Positions 1 to 9,650 of a DNA stretch of 64,000 bases are shown here, one piece after another. This DNA comes from Halospina sp040196175 (lineage in GTDB: Bacteria; Pseudomonadota; Gammaproteobacteria; Pseudomonadales; Oleiphilaceae): assembly GCF_040196175.1 (NCBI RefSeq), contig NZ_JBEFNF010000006.1, positions 153,691 through 217,690 on the forward strand, written 5' to 3'. Below the pieces are notes generated by a model. It saw nothing but the letters and a program-made list of their open reading frames with translations. It made no database searches and had not been told where the DNA came from. Every line of letters begins with the position of its first letter. Position 1 is the stretch's first letter. The translations under genes were made by a program, and so were the position numbers.

Positions 1-3000
1 GTGGACGAGGATCGGCGCTGGGAGGACGGCTACCGCTCACGCTGGCAGCACGACAAGGTGGTGCGTTCCACCCACGGCGTGAACTGCACCGGCTCGTGCT
101 CCTGGAAGATCTACGTCAAGAACGGGCTGGTCACCTGGGAGACCCAACAGACCGACTACCCGCGCACGCGCCCGGGGCTGCCCAACCATGAGCCGCGTGG
201 CTGCTCCCGCGGTGCCAGCTTTTCCTGGTACATCTATAGCGCCAACCGCCTGAAATACCCCATGGTTCGCCGCCACCTGGTGGAACTCTGGCGCCAGGCC
301 AAGCAGCAGCATAACGACCCGGTCGAAGCCTGGGCCTCCATCGTCCAGGACCCACACAAAGCCCACGCCTATAAGTCCCGGCGTGGCCTGGGCGGCTTTG
401 TGCGCGCCGACTGGACCGAAGTACAGGAAATCATCGCCGCCGCCAACGTCTACACCGCGCGCGACTACGGTCCGGACCGGATCATCGGTTTCTCCCCGAT
501 TCCCGCCATGTCCATGGTCTCCTACGCCGCCGGCACCCGTTATCTGTCGCTGATCGGCGGCGTCTGCATGAGCTTTTACGACTGGTACTGCGACCTGCCG
601 CCGGCTTCACCCCAGACCTGGGGCGAACAGACGGATGTGCCGGAGTCCGCGGACTGGTTCAACTCCACCTTCCTGATGATGTGGGGCTCCAACGTGCCGC
701 AGACGCGCACGCCGGACGCCCACTTCATGACCGAAGCCCGCTACCGGGGCACCAAAACGGTCACGGTGACGCCGGACTATTCCGAGGCGTCCAAGTTCGG
801 CGACGTCTGGCTCAACCCCAAACAGGGCACCGATTCCGCCCTGGCCATGGCGCTGGGCCATGTCATCCTCAAGGAATGGCACGTTGAGGGTAAGAGCGAT
901 TACTTCGACGACTACGTGCGCCGTTACACCGACCTGCCCTACCTGGTGCTTCTGGACGAAGAGAACGGCAATACCGTCCCCGGGCGTTTCCTGCGTGCCT
1001 CAGATCTGGCGGACGATCTCGGCGAAGACGACAACGCCGACTGGAAAACCATTTCCTGGGACGAAAACAGCAGCACTCTGGTCGCGCCTACCGGCTCCAT
1101 CGGTTTCCGCTGGACTGAAAACAAGGGCAAGTGGAACCTGGAGCAGAAGACCAGTGACGGCAAGGACATCCACCTGCGCCTGAGCCACATTGACAGCGCG
1201 GATGACGTCACCAGCGTGGCCTTCCCCTACTTTGGGGGCGGCGGCAACCCGCACTTCTCCCATACCAGCCACGATCCGGTACAGCAGCGCCGCGTGCCGA
1301 TCCGCACCATTACCCTGGCTGATGGCAGCAGTGCGCGTGTCGCCAGCGTGTTCGATCTGATGGTGGCCAACTACGGCATCGACCGGGGTCTGGGCGGCGA
1401 CCACGTGGCCAGCTCTTACGATGACGATGTGCCCTACACCCCGGCCTGGCAGGAAGCAATTACCGGTGTACCGCGCGAGAAGGTCATCACCATCGCGCGC
1501 GAGTTCGCCGACAACGCCCACAAGACCCAGGGCAAGTCCATGATCATCATCGGTGCCGCGATGAACCACTGGTACCACATGGACATGAACTATCGCGGCG
1601 TCATCAAGATGCTCATGCTGTGCGGCTGTGTCGGCGTCTCCGGCGGTGGCTGGGCGCACTACGTGGGCCAGGAGAAGCTGCGCCCGCAGACCGGCTGGGC
1701 CCCCGTCGCCTTTGCAATGGACTGGCACCGGCCACCGCGCCACATGAACTCCACCTCCTTCTTCTACAGCCACACCAGCCAGTGGCGGCACGAGACCGTG
1801 GATATGGAGGAGATCCTGTCACCGCTGGTCAATGCGGATGACTGGAACGGCTCCATGATTGACTACAACGTGCGCGCCGAGCGCATGGGCTGGCTGCCGT
1901 CCGCGCCGCAGCTGTCGCGCAACCCGCTGCAGGTGGCGCGCGAGGCCAAGCAGGCCGGCATGGAGATCAAGGACTATATCGTGCAGTCGCTGCGCGACGG
2001 CAGCCTGCAGTTCGCCAGCGAAGATCCGGACAATCCGGCCAACTTCCCGCGCAATATGTTCGTCTGGCGCTCCAACCTGCTGGGCTCCTCGGGCAAGGGT
2101 CACGAGTACTTCCTCAAGTACCTGCTCGGCACCGAGACCGGCCTGCAGGGCAAGGATCTGGACAGCATTCCCAATGCGGAGAAGCCCGAAGAAGTCCAGT
2201 GGCGCGAGGCGGCTACCGGCAAGCTGGACCTGCTGACGACCCTGGACTTCCGCGTGTCCACCACCTGCATGTATTCGGACATCGTGCTGCCAACGGCCAC
2301 CTGGTACGAAAAGCACGACATGAACACCTCCGACATGCATCCGTTCATCCACCCGCTGACGGCGGCCGTGGATCCGGCTTGGGAGTCACGCTCGGACTGG
2401 GACATCTACCGCGGCATTGCCAAGAAGTTCTCGGAGCTGTGCCAGGGCCATCTGGGTGAGGAAACCGATGTGACCACCCTGCCGCACATCCACGACACCC
2501 CGGCGGAGATGGCCCAGCCCAAGGATGTGAAGGACTGGAAGAAAGGTGAGTGCGAACCCATCCCGGGTAAGACCATGCCCAACATGGTGGCGGTGGAGCG
2601 CAACTACCCCGAGACCTACAACCGCTTTTCCGCGCTTGGCCCGCTTATGGACAACGCAGGTAACGGCGGCAAAGGCATCACCTGGAAAACTCAGGATGAA
2701 GTCGAGTTTCTGGGCGATCTCAACGGTCGCGTGACCGAAAACGTCAGCACCAAGGGTCGCCCCAAGATCCGGACGGCAGTCAACGCCTGCGAGACCATTC
2801 TGAGTCTGGCGCCGGAAACCAACGGCCACGTGGCGGTGCGCGCCTGGGATGCGATGAGCGAACAGACCGGCCGCGAGCACGCGCACCTGGCACGCGCCCA
2901 TGAAGGCGAGACCATCCGCTTCAACGATATCGTGGCCCAGCCGCGCAAGATCATTTCCTCGCCCACCTGGTCCGGCATCGAGTCCGACAAGGTGAGCTAC

Positions 3001-3675
3001 AACGCGGGCTGGACCAACATCAACGAGCTGATCCCGTGGCGAACCCTGACCGGGCGCCAGCAGTTCTACCAGGATCACCTCTGGATGCGCGCCTTCGGCG
3101 AGACTCTGTGCGTGTACAAGCCGCCGATCGATATGAAAACGATCGACCCAATCATGAACCAGAAGGGCAACGGCAACACCGAGATCGTTCTCAACTTCAT
3201 CACGCCGCACCAGAAGTGGGGCATCCACAGCACCTACACGGACAATCTGTTGATGCTCACGCTTTCGCGCGGCGGCCCGATCGTATGGATGAGCGAGAAA
3301 GACGCGGCCAAGGCCGGGCTTGAAGACAACGACTGGATCGAAGCCTTCAACATCAACGGTGCGATTACGGCGCGGGCAGTGGTCAGCCAGCGGGTGCCCG
3401 AGGGCATGTCGATGATGTACCACGCCCAGGAGAAGATCGTGAACACGCCCGGATCCGAGATCACCGGCAACCGCGGCGGCATTCACAACTCCGTCACCCG
3501 GGCCGTTCTCAAGCCGACGCATATGATCGGCGGCTACGCGCAGCAGAGCTACTTCTTCAATTATCACGGAACCGTGGGTTCCAACCGCGACGAATTCATC
3601 GTCGTCCGCAAGATGAGCAACATCGACTGGATGGACGAGGAATCGGGCGATGCCATGCGAACAGAGGGGGCATGA
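1..3675 (+). CDS. narG: Respiratory nitrate reductase alpha subunit (5' truncated by window)
   Basis: Catalytic subunit of membrane-bound nitrate reductase; it reduces nitrate to nitrite at a Mo-bis-MGD centre on the cytoplasmic face. The reading frame is open from base 1, and the visible 1224 residues lack about 25 N-terminal residues compared with E. coli NarG (1247 aa), so the GTG at base 1 is probably internal. The FS0 cluster ligands are visible as His25, Cys29, Cys33 and Cys68, matching E. coli H50/C54/C58/C93 with a constant offset. The YDWYCDLPP motif carries the Asp that ligates Mo. The stop codon is followed by one base and then the narH start, so the subunits are tightly coupled. 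Promoter and any narK lie upstream of the window. Confidence 0.98.
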   Translation: MDEDRRWEDGYRSRWQHDKVVRSTHGVNCTGSCSWKIYVKNGLVTWETQQTDYPRTRPGLPNHEPRGCSRGASFSWYIYSANRLKYPMVRRHLVELWRQAKQQHNDPVEAWASIVQDPHKAHAYKSRRGLGGFVRADWTEVQEIIAAANVYTARDYGPDRIIGFSPIPAMSMVSYAAGTRYLSLIGGVCMSFYDWYCDLPPASPQTWGEQTDVPESADWFNSTFLMMWGSNVPQTRTPDAHFMTEARYRGTKTVTVTPDYSEASKFGDVWLNPKQGTDSALAMALGHVILKEWHVEGKSDYFDDYVRRYTDLPYLVLLDEENGNTVPGRFLRASDLADDLGEDDNADWKTISWDENSSTLVAPTGSIGFRWTENKGKWNLEQKTSDGKDIHLRLSHIDSADDVTSVAFPYFGGGGNPHFSHTSHDPVQQRRVPIRTITLADGSSARVASVFDLMVANYGIDRGLGGDHVASSYDDDVPYTPAWQEAITGVPREKVITIAREFADNAHKTQGKSMIIIGAAMNHWYHMDMNYRGVIKMLMLCGCVGVSGGGWAHYVGQEKLRPQTGWAPVAFAMDWHRPPRHMNSTSFFYSHTSQWRHETVDMEEILSPLVNADDWNGSMIDYNVRAERMGWLPSAPQLSRNPLQVAREAKQAGMEIKDYIVQSLRDGSLQFASEDPDNPANFPRNMFVWRSNLLGSSGKGHEYFLKYLLGTETGLQGKDLDSIPNAEKPEEVQWREAATGKLDLLTTLDFRVSTTCMYSDIVLPTATWYEKHDMNTSDMHPFIHPLTAAVDPAWESRSDWDIYRGIAKKFSELCQGHLGEETDVTTLPHIHDTPAEMAQPKDVKDWKKGECEPIPGKTMPNMVAVERNYPETYNRFSALGPLMDNAGNGGKGITWKTQDEVEFLGDLNGRVTENVSTKGRPKIRTAVNACETILSLAPETNGHVAVRAWDAMSEQTGREHAHLARAHEGETIRFNDIVAQPRKIISSPTWSGIESDKVSYNAGWTNINELIPWRTLTGRQQFYQDHLWMRAFGETLCVYKPPIDMKTIDPIMNQKGNGNTEIVLNFITPHQKWGIHSTYTDNLLMLTLSRGGPIVWMSEKDAAKAGLEDNDWIEAFNINGAITARAVVSQRVPEGMSMMYHAQEKIVNTPGSEITGNRGGIHNSVTRAVLKPTHMIGGYAQQSYFFNYHGTVGSNRDEFIVVRKMSNIDWMDEESGDAMRTEGA

Positions 3676-3676
3676 C

Positions 3677-5230
3677 ATGAGGATACGCGCACAGATCGGC
3701 AAGGTGCTGAACCTGGACAAGTGCATCGGGTGCCACACCTGCTCAGTAACCTGTAAGAACGTCTGGACCTCCCGCGAAGGCATGGAATACGCCTGGTTCA
3801 ACAACGTCGAGACCAAGCCCGGCGTGGGCTACCCCAAGGAGTGGGAGAATCAGGAACGCTGGAAAGGCGGCTGGAAGCGCCTCGACGACGGCAGCATCCA
3901 GCCCCGCATCGGCGGGCGCTGGCGGGTACTGGCGAACATCTTCGCCAACCCGGACATGCCGGCGATTGATGACTACTACGAGCCCTTCGACTTTGACTAC
4001 GCGCACCTGCAGAAGGCCGGCGACGCCAAGACCATGCCGACGGCACGGCCGCGCTCACTGCTGACCGGCAAGCGCATGGAGAAGATCGAATGGGGCCCGA
4101 ACTGGGAAGAAATCCTGGGCGGTGAATTCAAGCACCGCTCGCAGGATTACAACTTCGAGGGCATCCAGAAGGAGATCTACGGCCAGTTCGAGAACACCTT
4201 CATGATGTACCTGCCCCGGTTGTGCGAGCACTGCCTCAATCCCACCTGTGTGGCGTCCTGCCCCAGCGGCGCCATCTACAAGCGGGAAGAGGACGGCATC
4301 GTACTGATCGACCAGGACAAGTGCCGGGGCTGGCGTATGTGCGTCTCTGGCTGCCCGTACAAGAAGATCTACTACAACTGGAAGTCCGGCAAGTCCGAGA
4401 AGTGCACCTTCTGCTACCCACGTATCGAAGTGGGCCAGCCAACCGTGTGCTCCGAGACCTGCGTGGGCCGGATCCGCTACCTGGGCGTGATGCTCTACGA
4501 CGCCGACCGCATTGAGGAGGCCGCGAGCACCCCCAACGAGCAGGACCTCTACGAAGCGCAGATGGATGTGTTCCTGGATCCGAACGATCCGGAAATCATC
4601 GACGAAGCGCGCCGTCAGGGCATCCCGGACGACTGGCTCGAGGCCGCCCAGCACTCCCCCGTCTACAAGATGGCCATGGAGTGGAAGGTCGCGTTCCCGC
4701 TGCACCCGGAATACCGGACGCTGCCCATGGTGTGGTACGCGCCGCCGCTGTCGCCCATCCAGTCGGCCGCCGAGTCCGGCAAGATCGGCTATAACGGCGC
4801 CATCCCGGATGTGGACCAGCTGCGCATCCCGGTGCGCTACCTGGCCAACCTGCTGACTGCCGGTGAGGAGCAACCCATCACCCACGCACTGGAGCGGATG
4901 CTGGCCATGCGGGCCTTCATGCGCGGGCGCAACGTGGACGGGGTCGAGAACATCGACGTACTGGAACGCGTCGGCCTGAGCGTGGAAATGGTCGAGGAGA
5001 TGTTCCGTTACATGGCCATTGCCGACTACGAAGACCGCTTCGTGATCCCGACCAACAAGCGTGAATACGCCGAATCCATCTACGACGGCCAGACCGAACG
5101 TGGTGGCTGCGGCTTCAGCTTCGGCAGTGGCTGTAACGCCGGTGGCGGCGACGACGCCGACGTGTTCGGCGGCAAGCCCAACAACAAACGCCAGTTCTTC
5201 GCCGTGCGCGTGGACAAGGTCGGGAACTGA
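3677..5230 (+). CDS. narH: Respiratory nitrate reductase beta subunit (four Fe-S clusters)
   Basis: Electron-transfer subunit that links NarI haems to the NarG FS0 cluster. The protein is 517 aa; E. coli NarH is 512. The first ferredoxin-type motif CIGCHTC starts near residue 16, and further clusters are seen at CEHCLNPTCVASCP, KCRGWRMCVSGCP and the CTFC/CSETC segment; the Trp in CRGWRMC is the family signature of the 3Fe-4S site. A start at 3650 in the same frame would overlap narG, but ATG 3677 gives MRIRAQIGKVLNLDKC, which matches the family N-terminus. The C-terminus contains a GCGFSFGSGC stretch, as in other NarH proteins. Confidence 0.98.
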   Translation: MRIRAQIGKVLNLDKCIGCHTCSVTCKNVWTSREGMEYAWFNNVETKPGVGYPKEWENQERWKGGWKRLDDGSIQPRIGGRWRVLANIFANPDMPAIDDYYEPFDFDYAHLQKAGDAKTMPTARPRSLLTGKRMEKIEWGPNWEEILGGEFKHRSQDYNFEGIQKEIYGQFENTFMMYLPRLCEHCLNPTCVASCPSGAIYKREEDGIVLIDQDKCRGWRMCVSGCPYKKIYYNWKSGKSEKCTFCYPRIEVGQPTVCSETCVGRIRYLGVMLYDADRIEEAASTPNEQDLYEAQMDVFLDPNDPEIIDEARRQGIPDDWLEAAQHSPVYKMAMEWKVAFPLHPEYRTLPMVWYAPPLSPIQSAAESGKIGYNGAIPDVDQLRIPVRYLANLLTAGEEQPITHALERMLAMRAFMRGRNVDGVENIDVLERVGLSVEMVEEMFRYMAIADYEDRFVIPTNKREYAESIYDGQTERGGCGFSFGSGCNAGGGDDADVFGGKPNNKRQFFAVRVDKVGN

Positions 5231-5240
5231 GGAGATCGAA

Positions 5241-5972
5241 ATGCTGGCATTAAGAGCACTGGCGCACCTGATGGCCTACCCGAACGCAGCCATGCAGCAA
5301 GCGCTGCCGGAAATGGCCGAGGTTGTCCGCAACGAGCAGCGGCTGGCGGACGGCCCCAAACAGGCCGTTGTTGATCTGATCAACGAACTCGAAAACCAGC
5401 CCCTGGGTGAAATTCAGGAGGAGTACGTGAGCCTGTTCGACCGCGGCCGCCACCTCTCACTGCACCTGTTCGAGCATGTGCACGGCGAGTCCCGGGACCG
5501 CGGCCAGGCCATGGTGGACCTGATGGAACACTATCGCCTCAACGGCTACGAGCTGGACGCCAAGGAGCTGCCGGATCACATTCCGCTGTTCCTGGAATAC
5601 CTCTCCACCCAGGACGAAACCGAGATCACCGACATGCTCGGTGATGCCATGCCCGTCATGGTACTGCTTGGTGCACGTCTGCAGGAGAAGGAATCGTCCT
5701 ACGCGGCGCTGTTCCACGCCCTGGAAGCCATCGGCGGCAGCTGTGAACAGGCGCGGGATATGCGTGAGCTGGCCTCCACCGAAGGCCCGGACGAAACCAT
5801 TACGAAAATGGACGAGATCTGGGAGGAGGAGCAGATCACCTTCCTTGGCAACAATGACCCGGCCGGTGGTAGCTGCGGCAACACGAGCTCTGGCGCCGCC
5901 ACCAGCCCAACGGACGAGATCCCGGTGCGCTGGGTGGACAACCCCGGCGCCCAGGCCGCCGGCCAACGCTGA
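5241..5972 (+). CDS. narJ: Nitrate reductase molybdenum cofactor assembly chaperone
   Basis: Cytoplasmic chaperone of the NarJ/TorD family that binds the NarG N-terminus and holds it until the Mo cofactor and FS0 are inserted; it is not part of the final enzyme. The 243-residue protein is all-helical in character, with the family block EYVSLFDRGRHLSLHLFEHV around residues 60-80. ATG 5241 is preceded by a GGAG ribosome site and lies 10 bases after narH. The tail after residue 210 is low-complexity and rich in Gly, Ser and Thr, longer than in E. coli NarJ. Confidence 0.97.
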   Translation: MLALRALAHLMAYPNAAMQQALPEMAEVVRNEQRLADGPKQAVVDLINELENQPLGEIQEEYVSLFDRGRHLSLHLFEHVHGESRDRGQAMVDLMEHYRLNGYELDAKELPDHIPLFLEYLSTQDETEITDMLGDAMPVMVLLGARLQEKESSYAALFHALEAIGGSCEQARDMRELASTEGPDETITKMDEIWEEEQITFLGNNDPAGGSCGNTSSGAATSPTDEIPVRWVDNPGAQAAGQR

Positions 5973-5989
5973 TTGAGGGGAGAGACACC

Positions 5990-6673
5990 ATGGAAACCTA
6001 CATCAACCAACTGATCTTCGGCGTCGGCCCCTATCTGGCCGGCACCATCTTCCTGCTCGGCAGCTTCCTGCGCTACGAGCGTGGCCAGTACACCTGGCGG
6101 GCCATGTCCAGCCAGACGTTGAATAACCCGCCGTGGTTCCGTTGGGCGAGTATTGCCTTCCACGTCGGCATACTGCTGCTGTTCTTTGGCCATCTCTTTG
6201 GCCTGCTGACGCCAACACCGGTCTACAAAGCCGTCGGCCTGACGCCCGGCGCCAAGCAGCTGATCGCCATTGTTGCTGGCGGCATCTTCGGCCTGCTGTG
6301 CTTTACCGGACTGAGCTACCTGGTCTACCGGCGGCTGTTCAATGCCCGGGTGCGCGCCAACAGCAGCCCTATGGACACGTTCATCATCTGCCTGATCTAT
6401 CTGCAGCTGATCACCGGCCTGGGGACGCTGTTTATCTCCACAAGCCATCTGGACGGCTCCGTCATGGTTCAGCTGGCCCACTGGGCCCAGAACATCGTCA
6501 CCTTCCAGGCAGGGGCATGGCAGTACATCGTGGACGTGCACTGGATCTACAAGACTCACATCTTTCTCGGCCTGCTGATGTTTACCGCCTTCCCGTTCAG
6601 CCGGCTGGTGCACATCTGGAGCTGGCCGGTGGAATACGTGGCCCGGCGGTACCAGATCGTAAGGCCGCAGTGA
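5990..6673 (+). CDS. narI: Respiratory nitrate reductase gamma subunit (cytochrome b)
   Basis: Inner-membrane dihaem cytochrome b that oxidises quinol and passes electrons to NarH. The 227-residue protein has five hydrophobic segments. The four haem-ligand histidines are seen as H58 and H68 (FHVGILLLFFGH) and H190 and H208 (in KTHIFLG and LVHIWS), corresponding to E. coli H56/H66/H187/H205. It follows narJ by 17 bases with a GGGGAGA ribosome site. A large hairpin follows the stop codon. Confidence 0.98.
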   Translation: METYINQLIFGVGPYLAGTIFLLGSFLRYERGQYTWRAMSSQTLNNPPWFRWASIAFHVGILLLFFGHLFGLLTPTPVYKAVGLTPGAKQLIAIVAGGIFGLLCFTGLSYLVYRRLFNARVRANSSPMDTFIICLIYLQLITGLGTLFISTSHLDGSVMVQLAHWAQNIVTFQAGAWQYIVDVHWIYKTHIFLGLLMFTAFPFSRLVHIWSWPVEYVARRYQIVRPQ

Positions 6674-6696
6674 CCGGACTCTTTCCAATGGGTCGA

Positions 6697-6761
6697 CAGG
6701 AGCCGGGGATGCTTTCCGGGAACCGCCACAAGTACACCTGTGCAAGCATCCCCGGCTCCTG
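6697..6761 (+). repeat. Perfect 18-bp inverted repeat between narI and the isomerase gene
   Basis: The arm CAGGAGCCGGGGATGCTT at 6697-6714 is exactly complementary to 6744-6761. The 29-base loop contains a second smaller stem around 6727-6742 with one mismatch. No T-run follows, so it is not a classical intrinsic terminator. It could be a processing or mRNA-stabilising structure that separates narGHJI from the accessory genes. Confidence 0.75.
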
Positions 6762-6788
6762 CCGCCCCAACCGACCCCCGGAGGTAGC

Positions 6789-7601
6789 ATGCAAGCCATC
6801 CCTATTCAGCAAGTCGCCGGTGGCGAAATCCTGGTTAACGGTCGCACTATTACCGAAGATGCCATTGATCAGGAGGTCCAATATCATCCGGCATCATCCT
6901 TTCAGGAAGCCCGAAAAGAAGCGGCACGCGCTCTGTCTATCCGCACAATGCTGATCACAGAAGCGGAACGCCAGGGCATCACCGGTGAAAACCGTGAGAC
7001 AGCAGAAACCCAGGAAGAAGCCCAGATCCGCCTTCTGCTCGACCAGGAACTGGACAACCCGGAGCCGGACGAAGCCGCCTGCCGCCAGTACTTCGAAAGC
7101 AACCGCGAGCGCTTCCGGTCACCCAGCCGGTACCATGTCTCCCACATCTTCCGCCCAGCACCGGCTGACGATGCCGAGGCCCGCGTGGCCGCCCGTGAGC
7201 GCTGCCGCCGCATCATCCGCATCTGCCAGGCGGACGCCAACCGGTTCACCCGGCTCGCGTTCAAGCACTCAAAATGCCCCTCCGCTGAGGCTGGCGGCGA
7301 TATGGGCGTCGTGGGCCCCGGCGACACCGCCCACGACTTTGAGAAAGCACTGGATCGCCTCCCGGAGGGTGAGATATCAACCCACCCCCTGGAAACCCGC
7401 TACGGCTTCCACGTGGTCTGGCTGCACGAGCGCCAGCGCGGTGAGCTGTTATCCTACGAAGCCGTTAAGGAAAAAATCGCCACCTATCTGAAGGAATCCG
7501 TCTGGCGCCGCTCCGTCAGCCAATACCTCCAGATCCTGGCCGGTCGCTCGCGCATTGAAGGGATTGATCTCAACGGAGCCGATAACCCATTGGTACAGTA
7601 G
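6789..7601 (+). CDS. Parvulin-type peptidyl-prolyl isomerase of the nar locus (NifM/PpiC-like)
   Basis: A 270-residue protein with a C-terminal PpiC/rotamase domain at about residues 115-225: YHVSHIFRPA, then FTRLAFKHSKCPSAEAGGDMG, then YGFHVVWLHER. The N-terminal ~110 residues are helical, like the NifM/SurA chaperone arm. No signal peptide is seen, so it is probably cytoplasmic. Pseudomonas aeruginosa carries a PpiC-type gene in the same place between narI and moaA, which supports a role in nitrate reductase maturation; that role is inferred. The GGAGG ribosome site at 6780-6784 is close to the ATG. Confidence 0.88.
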   Translation: MQAIPIQQVAGGEILVNGRTITEDAIDQEVQYHPASSFQEARKEAARALSIRTMLITEAERQGITGENRETAETQEEAQIRLLLDQELDNPEPDEAACRQYFESNRERFRSPSRYHVSHIFRPAPADDAEARVAARERCRRIIRICQADANRFTRLAFKHSKCPSAEAGGDMGVVGPGDTAHDFEKALDRLPEGEISTHPLETRYGFHVVWLHERQRGELLSYEAVKEKIATYLKESVWRRSVSQYLQILAGRSRIEGIDLNGADNPLVQ

Positions 7602-7661
7602 GGGCTATACTGTTGAGGTCAAAAGAAGCTGGCGACAATCACCGAATACAGAGGCATTCAA

Positions 7662-8108
7662 ATGGCGGTAGAAACCTTCACCCCCGAACCAAGCATCACC
7701 ACCTTCGACGACCTGGCCAAAATGTCCGAGATGGACGGCCCCGGCACCAAGCTGCTGGTCGTGCTCATCAACGTACAGCGTCTCCAGGAAAAAACCGCCA
7801 GCGGCGAACACGCTGCCATGGACGACCAGGGCTCCCTCATGCCCCTGATGGTGCGTGACTTCCCCTTGACACCCGAGACCCGCCTGAAAGACATTGTTGC
7901 AGAGGCGGATCAGGTCAGCACCAATTGGGAATTTCTGATGACGGCCGTTCTCCCCGGGCGCAACGGCGAGCCCCTGCCCGAGGACGAAACCGAGCAACAC
8001 CTCACGCGGATGGCCCAGACCCTCACTACCGGGGAGAACCTTGATCAGTTCGCTATCTTTACACGTGAAGGCGAACCCGTACAGCTCCAGGCCATGAGCG
8101 AGCAGTAA
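7662..8108 (+). CDS. Conserved hypothetical protein of the nar/moaA operon
   Basis: A 148-residue acidic, soluble protein without signal peptide, membrane segment or recognised motif. It lies 60 bases after the isomerase gene and 10 bases before moaA on the same strand, so it is probably cotranscribed. The sequence contains a central segment LLVVLINVQRLQEK that looks like a buried strand or helix, and an acidic C-terminal half. I do not recognise the family. Position suggests a part in nitrate reductase or Mo-cofactor function, which is inference only. Confidence 0.75.
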   Translation: MAVETFTPEPSITTFDDLAKMSEMDGPGTKLLVVLINVQRLQEKTASGEHAAMDDQGSLMPLMVRDFPLTPETRLKDIVAEADQVSTNWEFLMTAVLPGRNGEPLPEDETEQHLTRMAQTLTTGENLDQFAIFTREGEPVQLQAMSEQ

Positions 8109-8118
8109 GGAGAATACG

Positions 8119-9117
8119 ATGTCCGAACCGCAAAAAGCGCTGGTCGACCAATTCGGGCGCACCATCACCTATGTGCGCATCTCGGTCACGGATCGGTGCG
8201 ACTTCCGCTGCGTCTACTGCATGAGCGAGGACATGGAATTCCTGCCGCGCCAGCAGATACTCAGCCTGGAGGAAATCGCGCGCATCGCCCGGATCTTCCG
8301 TGGACTCGGCGTTGAGAAAATCCGCCTGACCGGCGGCGAACCACTGGTCCGCAAGGATATTGTGAAGCTGGTCGAGGACATCGGAAATCTTGAGCTCAAT
8401 GATCTTGCCATGACCACCAACGGCAGCCAACTGCCTCACATGGCCCATGACCTCAAGGCCGCCGGCATGGACCGGCTCAACATCAGCCTCGATTCACTGG
8501 ACGCGGAAAAGTTCCGTAATATTACCCGAACCGGGGACCTCAACCGCGTCATCAAAGGCATTGATGCCGCCGTCGAAGCCGGCTTCAAAGGCATCAAGCT
8601 CAACAGCGTCATCATGAAGAACAGTAACGACCATGAAGTGCTGGACCTGGTTGAGTTCGCACGTTCACGCGGTATCGATATCAGCTTCATCGAGGAAATG
8701 CCGCTGGGCGAGATCTCCGATCACACCCGGGACGAAACCTTCTGCTCCAGCGACGAGGTTCGGGAAATCATCGAGCAGCGTTACAGCCTCATCCCCAGTA
8801 CCGCGGATACCGGTGGCCCCTCGCGCTACTTCCAGATGCCGGACTCACCGAGCAAGGTAGGCTTCATTTCTCCGCATACCCATAACTTCTGTGGCGACTG
8901 TAACCGCGTACGTCTGACCGTGGAGGGGCGGCTGCTGCTTTGCCTGGGGAACGAACACTCAAAGGATCTGAAGGGGCTGATGCGGCGCTACCCTGAGGAT
9001 GACGAACCAATCCGGGAGGCCATTATCAGCGCCATGGACCTCAAGCCCAAGGAGCACCACTTCACTACTGACGGCGATGTTCAGATCCTGCGATTCATGA
9101 ACATGACTGGCGGCTGA
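8119..9117 (+). CDS. moaA: GTP 3',8-cyclase, molybdenum cofactor biosynthesis
   Basis: Radical SAM enzyme for the first step of molybdopterin synthesis, converting GTP to 3',8-cyclo-GTP. The radical SAM cluster ligands are C27, C31 and C34 (CDFRCVYC). The C-terminal cluster ligands are C258, C261 and C275 (CGDCNRVRL...C). The protein ends in Gly-Gly, as required for activity in this family. The length of 332 aa is normal. AAGGAG precedes ATG 8119. Its position in the nar operon resembles P. aeruginosa moaA1, a dedicated copy that supplies cofactor during nitrate respiration. Confidence 0.97.
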   Translation: MSEPQKALVDQFGRTITYVRISVTDRCDFRCVYCMSEDMEFLPRQQILSLEEIARIARIFRGLGVEKIRLTGGEPLVRKDIVKLVEDIGNLELNDLAMTTNGSQLPHMAHDLKAAGMDRLNISLDSLDAEKFRNITRTGDLNRVIKGIDAAVEAGFKGIKLNSVIMKNSNDHEVLDLVEFARSRGIDISFIEEMPLGEISDHTRDETFCSSDEVREIIEQRYSLIPSTADTGGPSRYFQMPDSPSKVGFISPHTHNFCGDCNRVRLTVEGRLLLCLGNEHSKDLKGLMRRYPEDDEPIREAIISAMDLKPKEHHFTTDGDVQILRFMNMTGG

Positions 9118-9120
9118 ACG

Positions 9121-9585
9121 TCACGCGGTCTCTGCGCCAGGCTCATCAACAGGGATGTTTAGAAGCCGGATCAGTTGAGGGGCATTATTTTCAGAGATGA
9201 GATCACTCAGAGTATAACGATCCAACGTTGCCAGAAACGCTTCCAAGGCCTCACTCAGGATACCCTTGAGCGAGCACACCGGTGATATAACGCAGGTGTT
9301 ATCCGGCCCGAAACATTCGACCAGATTCAGATCAGGCTCCATCTCACGCACCAGCACACCCAGATTGACGTCCGAGGATGCCATACGCAGTCGGATTCCA
9401 CCTTTCTTACCTCGAATACTGTCAAGATACCCTTTACGGGTAAGCTGATGAACCACCTTCATCAGATGGTTTTTGGAGATCCGATACCGGTCAGCGACCT
9501 CCTGTATGGTCGCCAACCGGTCACCCTGGAGGGAGACGTACATCAAAACCCTGAGGGAATAGTCTGTGTAGCTGGTAACTCGCAT
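9121..9585 (-). CDS. nsrR: Rrf2-family nitric-oxide-sensing repressor, NsrR-like
   Basis: A 154-residue Rrf2 protein with an N-terminal winged helix (MRVTSYTDYSLRVLMY..., recognition region ISKNHLMKVVHQL) and three conserved cysteines C91, C98 and C104 that would hold the Fe-S cluster. The N-terminus and the segment DRYTLSDLISEN match NsrR rather than IscR. The first Cys spacing (C-x6-C-x5-C) is two residues longer than in E. coli NsrR. It is convergent with moaA, 3 bases apart. Placement next to nitrate reductase fits control of genes for detoxifying NO made during nitrate respiration. Confidence 0.9.
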   Translation of the reverse strand: MRVTSYTDYSLRVLMYVSLQGDRLATIQEVADRYRISKNHLMKVVHQLTRKGYLDSIRGKKGGIRLRMASSDVNLGVLVREMEPDLNLVECFGPDNTCVISPVCSLKGILSEALEAFLATLDRYTLSDLISENNAPQLIRLLNIPVDEPGAETA

Positions 9586-9650
9586 TGACTGCTCTCAAAT
9601 GCCCGAGACTGCACTCGCCCCCCACTTCGTTTAACCGAGGGAAAGCTTAT

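Noticed and set aside
2386..3816. Long open frame (476 codons) on the minus strand opposite narG/narH
   Set aside because: It is a composition shadow of the highly conserved narG frame in GC-rich DNA; no domain or ribosome site.
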